A stretch of 5,595 bases of DNA, from positions 1 through 5,595 of the forward strand of contig JACMMK010000056.1 of the NCBI GenBank assembly GCA_014379045.1, in the 5' to 3' direction. The position numbers and the translations under genes were made by a program. The stretch comes from Burkholderiales bacterium. Lineage in GTDB: Bacteria; Pseudomonadota; Gammaproteobacteria; Burkholderiales; CAIKXV01. Every line of letters starts with the position of its first letter. Positions within the stretch are counted from its first letter, which is position 1. The notes under the pieces are model-generated. The model was not told the origin of the DNA, did not search any database, and worked only from the letters and a program-made list of their open reading frames with translations. Shown in pieces: positions 1 to 3,892 of this stretch.

Positions 1-28
1 CGAGTGTGATGATCTGACGATAGTCCAT
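1..28 (-). CDS. Possible DUF433 (VapB-like antitoxin) gene, first 9 codons only
   Basis: A minus-strand ATG at 28-26 opens a frame reading MDYRQIITL before the window ends. This resembles the N-terminus I recall for DUF433 proteins (PF04255), small winged-helix proteins often encoded beside a DUF5615 PIN-like toxin; the family usually continues with a Gly/Lys/Arg-rich GKRGGKPCIRG-like stretch, which would lie outside this window. The start is 14 nt past the peroxidase stop, on the same strand. No convincing Shine-Dalgarno sequence precedes it. Nine residues are too few for certainty: this is a pattern match from memory, and the frame could be chance. Confidence 0.45.
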
Positions 29-42
29 GAAGATGCCGAGAG

Positions 43-1398
43 TCACGAACGGTCAGGCATACTCTGGACTCCAAGCTCGGAGAGCGCCCCGCGCCTGACG
101 CACGACGCCGGTTTGTGCCCACCCATCGACGCGCGTGGGCGGGCATCGTTCAGCGTATGCAGGAACGCGACGAGGTCGGCGATATCGCGCTCGGTGAGAT
201 CGAGTGCACGCAGCACGCTTTCTGCCGGCCGCGGCGGCAGATCGCCTCCCGGATCGCCGTGCGCATGAGGCATCGCGAGATGCAGCTTGAGCGCATCGAT
301 CGTCGAGTAGTGCCGCACCACGTCGGTGAGCGTCGGCACCGAGCCGTCGTGCATGTAGGGCGCCGTGCGCGCGACGTTGCGCAGCCCCGGCACCCTGAAC
401 TGTCCGTAGTTCTCACCGGTTAAGGCGACATGGCGGCTGCTCACGCCGCGGCTCCTCGCCGGGTCGTCGTTGAAGCGTCCGGTGAGCGAGAACCGACTCG
501 CCTGCTGCGCCTTGATGCCGTCGAAGCGACCCCAGTCGATACGACCGTCGGGCCGGCGCACGCTGATGCCGACCTTGTCGAATTCGCCGTTGGTGAACTG
601 CGGGCCGAGGTGACACAGGTTGCATTGCGCGCGACCCACGAACAGCTTGAGACCGCGCTGCGCCGCGTCGGGATAGCGTGCCTGCGCGCGTCGGTCACCG
701 CGCGCCAGCGCGTCCCGGAACGCGTCGAACGGCGTGCGCCCGCTCACCAGTCGCGACTGGAACGCGGCGAGCGCTTTGCCGACATCGGACAGCACGTGGT
801 CATCGTCGGTCGCGGATGGCGCGGCACCGAACGTGCGGCGATAGGCGCACGCGAGATCGGGCTGCGTGCGCACGACTTCGGTCACATGGCGCTCGGCACT
901 GCCCATCTCGCGCGCATCGGTCATCGGCCGCAGGCTCGCTGCCCACAGGCTGTCGGTCGCGCCGGCCCAGCCGAACCACCGATTCAGGCGCGCATTGGTC
1001 AACGACAGCGTGTTGCGATCGGTGTCGGCGAGGCCCGCGGCGGTGGGCCGGCGGTCGGTGAAGTCGAACTCGGGGACGTGGCAGCTCGCGCACGAGATCG
1101 ATCCGTTCACCGACAGGCGGCGGTCAAAAAACAACTGCTCGCCGAAGCGCGCAGCCGGTAGCGAGGACGACACCCGGTTGCTGGCCTCGCGTGCGACGTG
1201 GGGCGGCCAGGGCCCATGCTGGAGGATGCGCGCGCGCTCCTCCGGGCTGAAGTGTTCCAGGCCGGCGTGCGAGATACGTGAAGCGGTCACGGCGAAGACC
1301 GCGCAGAACACCAGGCCGATCGACACCGCGCATGCGCGGGCGAGACCCGGTGCGTGCAGCGCGCGCCGGGCGCCGGCCACTCCAGCGCGAAGTCTCAC
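43..1398 (-). CDS. Exported di-heme cytochrome c peroxidase, BCCP/MauG family
   Basis: Predicted periplasmic di-heme c-type enzyme of 451 aa that would use H2O2 (or O2) to oxidise a small electron donor or a protein. An Arg-rich N-terminus and a hydrophobic stretch (about 24-39) with likely cleavage after SHA45 form a signal peptide. Two heme-attachment motifs are present: CASCH at 103-107 and CNLCH at 259-263. Between them lie WFGWAG (W144 is the probable inter-heme Trp) and REMG (E164 matches the family's catalytic Glu). After the second heme come APYMHDGS (346-353) and VVRHYS, where Y364 falls at the position of the axial Met of classical peroxidases, as Tyr does in MauG. A His/Met/Pro-rich segment (about 372-391) and a 30-residue C-terminal tail after AFLHTLND look extra. 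The start is GTG, with a GAAGGG ribosome site 6 nt upstream. It is the last gene of the kelch/YtkA-like operon. The family is certain; the substrate is unknown. Confidence 0.93.
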   Translation of the reverse strand: MRLRAGVAGARRALHAPGLARACAVSIGLVFCAVFAVTASRISHAGLEHFSPEERARILQHGPWPPHVAREASNRVSSSLPAARFGEQLFFDRRLSVNGSISCASCHVPEFDFTDRRPTAAGLADTDRNTLSLTNARLNRWFGWAGATDSLWAASLRPMTDAREMGSAERHVTEVVRTQPDLACAYRRTFGAAPSATDDDHVLSDVGKALAAFQSRLVSGRTPFDAFRDALARGDRRAQARYPDAAQRGLKLFVGRAQCNLCHLGPQFTNGEFDKVGISVRRPDGRIDWGRFDGIKAQQASRFSLTGRFNDDPARSRGVSSRHVALTGENYGQFRVPGLRNVARTAPYMHDGSVPTLTDVVRHYSTIDALKLHLAMPHAHGDPGGDLPPRPAESVLRALDLTERDIADLVAFLHTLNDARPRASMGGHKPASCVRRGALSELGVQSMPDRS

Positions 1399-1404
1399 GA
1401 CGTG

Positions 1405-1410
1405 CCCTTC
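1405..1410 (-). promoter_or_regulatory. Ribosome binding site of the di-heme peroxidase gene, overlapping the upstream stop codon
   Basis: On the minus strand the sequence reads GAAGGG, then 6 nt, then GTG (1398-1396). The site overlaps the TGA (1411-1409) of the YtkA-like gene, so ribosomes ending there would stand on the next gene's initiation region. This supports the GTG as the true start and suggests translational coupling. Confidence 0.6.
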
Positions 1411-1846
1411 ACCGCACCGTCAGCGCCTGCAGCGCCCGCTCGTTCTGCTCGCCGCTGCGCAGTTCGAACGCGAGCTCCCATTGCCCGGGCATGTGAAACA
1501 TCAGGCCCTCGGCGCGGTAACGGTTCTCGCCGAGCGCCTTGACGCTCGGCTTGTAGTTCATGCCGTGGCCATGCGCCGGCATCCGTGCGTCGACGCCGAG
1601 ACCATCGATCGCGCTCGCCCCCGGCTTCGGGCAGGCGATCAGATCGAGCGCGAAATGCCGGCCGACCGGTATGCGCTGCGGATCGGCGCGCCACACGATC
1701 ACGTGTCGCGCGGATTCGGTGCGCTGTGCGCTGGCGAGACCGGCACCGCACGCGGGGACGGGTTGCGCCGCGACCGGCGCGGTGCCGATCAACGACGCGG
1801 CGAACGCCGCGAGCGACAACCGCAACCGCAACTGCGCGGCGCGCAC
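1409..1846 (-). CDS. Exported YtkA/FixH-like domain protein, His/Met-rich
   Basis: Small exported protein (145 aa) with no established function. Residues 1-27 form a signal peptide: Arg near the start, hydrophobic 9-23, VAA|Q cleavage site. The mature part has two cysteines (C33, C72) that could form a disulfide, and the motif MPAHGHGMNYKP (89-100) followed by AEGLMFHMPGQWEL (112-125). This layout is what I know from YtkA-like domains (PF13115), an immunoglobulin-like fold related to the periplasmic part of FixH. H92, H94, M96, H118 and M119 could bind a metal such as copper, but this is inferred. The GTG start lies 4 nt after the kelch stop codon with only a weak Shine-Dalgarno, so translation probably depends on the kelch gene; the peroxidase follows 10 nt downstream. 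A lipoprotein reading at C33 (VPAC) is unlikely because the lipobox is poor. The domain call is from memory of family patterns. Confidence 0.8.
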   Translation of the reverse strand: MRAAQLRLRLSLAAFAASLIGTAPVAAQPVPACGAGLASAQRTESARHVIVWRADPQRIPVGRHFALDLIACPKPGASAIDGLGVDARMPAHGHGMNYKPSVKALGENRYRAEGLMFHMPGQWELAFELRSGEQNERALQALTVR

Positions 1847-1850
1847 CGGA

Positions 1851-2963
1851 TCACTGTCCGATGATCAGCACGTCGTGACGGTCGGTATTGGCGACCAGCC
1901 CCGGCGTGTTCGTCCCCGACTGAACCTGGCCGCTGACGACATGAAGCCGGTTGCCGATGAAATCTGCGGCAAGCCCGTGGCGGGGCAACGGCAACGGGGG
2001 TAGCCGCGTCCAGCTGTTCGCCTTCGGGTCGAACGCGTCGACCGCGGCGAAGGTGGCCCAGAAGTCGCGGTGCCGCATCTCGCCGCCGACCACGTAGATG
2101 CGTCCCTGGTGTACGCCCCAGGCGACAGCGCTGCGCGCGTTGGGCATCGGCGACTGCAACCGCCCCCACTGATCGGTCGCCGGGTCATATTCTTCGACGA
2201 TGTCGGTATTGGTCGCGGTGGTGATGAAGACCGCGCCGAGGCGCCCGCCGATCACGTAGATTCGGCCGTCAACAGTGGCTGCGGCAGCATGGTTGCGCGC
2301 GGTCGGCATCTCGGCGCGCGTGGTCCAGCTGTTCGTCGCCGGATCGTAGACCTCGTGCGTGCCGAGCGCGCGGTGCGGTCGCGCCGGATGCAGCGCGGTT
2401 TCCTTCGAGCCGGCATGCAGGCCTGCGCCGCCGATCAGATGGATGCGGTTGCCGACCGCCACCGCGTTATGGGCACCGCGCGCAACCGGCGCCGGAGCCA
2501 GCGTGCGCCAGCTGTCGGCGACCGGGTCGTACTCCCAGGAGGTCGCTACCGGCGCCCACGCGGCGGGCCCTTTCTCCGGCAATTGAAAGCCGCCGAACAC
2601 GTAGATCTTGCCGTTCATCGTCGCCAGCGCGACGTGATGCAGGAACGCCGGCATGTCGCGCTTGCGCGTCCAGCGATCGCCTGCGGGGTCGTATTCGAAC
2701 ACCATGCCCATCGGCTTCCAGCCGGGCGCGAGGCCGCCGAACACGTAGAGTTTGCCCCCGGCAGCGATTCCGTAAACCTCTTCGGCCCCTACGGGGATCG
2801 GTGCGGCCGAGGTCCACTTCTGCGCGTTCGCCGCGGTCGGTGACAGCAGCACTGTCATGCCGAGGACGATCGAGACGGCAATCGATGCGGTGATCACCAT
2901 CGCGCCGACAGCGGTGGTTCTGACTGCGGTGGCCAACCTGGCGAACGCGTGAATAGCGTGCAT
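1851..2963 (-). CDS. Exported kelch-repeat beta-propeller protein
   Basis: A 370-aa exported protein, probably a six-bladed kelch propeller acting as a binding or scaffold domain in the periplasm or outside the cell. The signal peptide has a long hydrophobic segment (about 19-40) and TAANA|QKW cleavage after residue 47. Kelch hallmarks recur: hydrophobic-GG doublets at 76-77, 124-125, 178-179, 239-240 and 293-294, with a degenerate HVVSG at 341-345 for blade six. YDP plus a Trp about 6 residues later recurs (91-98, 146-152, 207-213, 259-266; FDP at 311-318). The mature protein has no cysteine, so a galactose-oxidase-type Tyr-Cys cofactor is excluded. The frame stays open for 71 codons upstream, but the ATG at 2963 is chosen because GGAGGAG precedes it by 5 nt and a signal peptide follows. 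It is the first gene of the three-gene operon. A sialidase- or mutarotase-type kelch role cannot be excluded. Confidence 0.88.
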   Translation of the reverse strand: MHAIHAFARLATAVRTTAVGAMVITASIAVSIVLGMTVLLSPTAANAQKWTSAAPIPVGAEEVYGIAAGGKLYVFGGLAPGWKPMGMVFEYDPAGDRWTRKRDMPAFLHHVALATMNGKIYVFGGFQLPEKGPAAWAPVATSWEYDPVADSWRTLAPAPVARGAHNAVAVGNRIHLIGGAGLHAGSKETALHPARPHRALGTHEVYDPATNSWTTRAEMPTARNHAAAATVDGRIYVIGGRLGAVFITTATNTDIVEEYDPATDQWGRLQSPMPNARSAVAWGVHQGRIYVVGGEMRHRDFWATFAAVDAFDPKANSWTRLPPLPLPRHGLAADFIGNRLHVVSGQVQSGTNTPGLVANTDRHDVLIIGQ

Positions 2964-2968
2964 GCTTG

Positions 2969-2975
2969 CTCCTCC
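2969..2975 (-). promoter_or_regulatory. Strong ribosome binding site of the kelch gene
   Basis: The minus strand reads GGAGGAG, 5 nt, ATG. This near-ideal Shine-Dalgarno decides the start at 2963 over the longer open frame reaching to 3176, and makes the first operon gene the main translation entry point for the coupled genes behind it. Confidence 0.75.
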
Positions 2976-3010
2976 ATCGGGGGGTCGGTCGCGGGGTGTC
3001 GCTCCCCGTT

Positions 3011-3016
3011 CTTGTA
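3011..3016 (-). promoter_or_regulatory. Weak candidate -10 element for the kelch/YtkA-like/peroxidase operon
   Basis: The minus strand reads TACAAG (4 of 6 matches to TATAAT) about 48 nt before the kelch ATG. No good -35 sits 16-18 nt upstream; the inverted repeat at 3039-3058 occupies that neighbourhood, centred roughly 42-45 bp upstream of the start site this element would give. A promoter lacking a -35 and needing an activator would fit, but this is speculative. Confidence 0.22.
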
Positions 3017-3038
3017 TGCGCGCCGGGTGAACGTCGAC

Positions 3039-3058
3039 GACATGCCGGACGGCATGTC
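3039..3058. promoter_or_regulatory. Perfect inverted repeat, candidate operator in the divergent intergenic region
   Basis: GACATGCCG, a 2-nt spacer (GA), then CGGCATGTC: 9-bp arms with no mismatch. It lies in the 195-bp region between the divergent kelch operon and esterase gene, 76 nt upstream of the kelch ATG and 100 nt upstream of the esterase ATG. Neither strand has a T-run after it, so it is not an intrinsic terminator. The symmetry and place suit a dimeric regulator. I do not recognise it as the site of a named regulator family. The rest of 2964-3158 holds no gene that I can support. Confidence 0.55.
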
Positions 3059-3158
3059 CCGCAACGGCGATGGTAGCCGCGACACTCCACGCTGACCAGC
3101 TATCCTCGTCGGGGTTCAACATACCCCTGCACCCTGCCAACCGAATCGAGTTTCTTCC

Positions 3159-3773
3159 ATGATCGTCTACCTCCACGGCTTCAACAGCTCACCGCAATCG
3201 ATCAAGGCCCGGCTGATCGAGGCGCGTCTCGACGAACTCGACGGCCTCGACCTGTTCTGCGCGCCGGCATTGCCGCACCTGCCGAAGGAAGCGATCGCCG
3301 CAGTCGACGTGCTGCTGCCCGACGACCCGTCGAGCGTGACCTTCGTCGGCAGTTCGCTCGGCGGTTTCTACGCGACGCATCTGGCCGAGAAACACGGCGC
3401 GCGTGCCGTGCTGGTGAATCCGGCGGTCAAGCCGCAACGGCTGCTTGCGCACCTTCCCGCCGAGCAGGAGAACCTGCACACGAAGGTGCCCTGGCAGTGG
3501 ACCCCGCGCCATCTCGACGAGCTCGCAGCCCTCGAGGTCGATCCGATCACGCGTCCCGAGCGCTATCTGCTGCTGGTCGAGACCGGTGACGAGGTCCTCG
3601 ACTGGCGTCAGGCAGTCGAGAAGTATTCGGGTGTGCAGCAGGTGATCGTCGAAGGCGGCGATCATGGCTTCGCGAGCTTCACCGATCATGTCGACACCAT
3701 CCTGCGCTTCGCCGGCCTGCTCGCGCCCCCCGATCCGTTGCCGCGTCCATCGCGGCGCAAGCTGGCGAGCTGA
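3159..3773 (+). CDS. yqiA: YqiA-family alpha/beta-hydrolase esterase
   Basis: A 204-aa cytoplasmic serine esterase of the YqiA (UPF0227) family; the E. coli member hydrolyses short acyl esters in vitro, and the physiological substrate is unclear. It opens with MIVYLHGFNSS, the family's usual start, where HGF (6-8) helps form the oxyanion hole. The nucleophile elbow is GSSLG (64-68) with S66; the likely acid is D144 in TGDEVLD and the likely base H169 in GGDHGF, giving a complete triad. Length matches the family (about 190-200 aa); a Pro/Arg-rich tail (about 190-204) is slightly extra. There is no signal peptide. The Shine-Dalgarno before the ATG is weak, but the start fits the family. It is transcribed away from the kelch operon and is followed, in the same direction, by the RNB exoribonuclease. 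The fold and family are confident; the in vivo role is not. Confidence 0.92.
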   Translation: MIVYLHGFNSSPQSIKARLIEARLDELDGLDLFCAPALPHLPKEAIAAVDVLLPDDPSSVTFVGSSLGGFYATHLAEKHGARAVLVNPAVKPQRLLAHLPAEQENLHTKVPWQWTPRHLDELAALEVDPITRPERYLLLVETGDEVLDWRQAVEKYSGVQQVIVEGGDHGFASFTDHVDTILRFAGLLAPPDPLPRPSRRKLAS

Positions 3774-3779
3774 TCCCGA

Positions 3780-3796
3780 CCCGGCACGGGCCTTTT
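3780..3796 (+). terminator. Weak terminator-like hairpin after the esterase gene
   Basis: A short stem CCCG (3780-3783) and CGGG (3787-3790) with a 3-nt loop is followed by CC and TTTT (3793-3796), 7 nt past the esterase stop. The stem is only 4 bp, so termination is probably partial at best. Its place between the two plus-strand genes and before a separate -10 element supports a transcription-unit boundary. Confidence 0.35.
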
Positions 3797-3824
3797 CATG
3801 CAAGGGCTGCACCCAAGGCTCCGC

Positions 3825-3830
3825 TATACT
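3825..3830 (+). promoter_or_regulatory. Candidate -10 element for the RNB exoribonuclease gene
   Basis: TATACT matches the sigma-70 -10 consensus at 5 of 6 positions and is strikingly AT-rich for this background. It would start transcription near 3837, leaving a leader of about 56 nt before the ATG at 3893. No good -35 hexamer is found 16-18 nt upstream and there is no extended TGn, so strength is uncertain. Confidence 0.45.
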
Positions 3831-3892
3831 GCGCCCCCCTGGCGAATGGACGCTGCATCGATCCGTCCGCTGTTCCTGTTGCCGGCGCCGCG

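Noticed and set aside
430..1161. Plus-strand open frame of 243 codons opposite the peroxidase gene
   Set aside because: Antisense shadow of a high-GC gene. The minus strand encodes two CxxCH heme motifs and a coherent fold, while the plus translation is Arg/Ala-rich with no recognisable domain.
866..1864. Plus-strand open frame of 332 codons spanning the peroxidase and YtkA-like genes
   Set aside because: It crosses two convincing minus-strand genes, has low-complexity Arg/Ala-rich composition and no motif; it is a by-product of high GC.
1851..2963. Galactose oxidase or a copper-radical enzyme
   Set aside because: No cysteine in the mature protein and no N-terminal carbohydrate-binding or C-terminal copper-ligand domain; only kelch blades are present.
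2992..3008. Hairpin CGGGG/CCCCG in the kelch leader as a riboswitch or attenuator
   Set aside because: Only a 5-bp stem with a 7-nt loop, expected by chance in such GC-rich DNA, with no T-run or conserved riboswitch core.
2964..3158. Regulator gene or small RNA in the divergent intergenic region
   Set aside because: No open frame with a ribosome site, and no terminator-bounded transcript candidate; only the inverted repeat stands out.
2964..3176. 71-codon N-terminal extension of the kelch frame, which would start at 3176 inside the esterase gene
   Set aside because: The extension has no signal-like or conserved sequence and would overlap the divergent esterase start. The ATG at 2963 has a strong GGAGGAG site and is followed directly by a signal peptide.
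3189..3812. Minus-strand open frame of 207 codons opposite the esterase gene
   Set aside because: The plus strand encodes a complete YqiA esterase with an intact catalytic triad.
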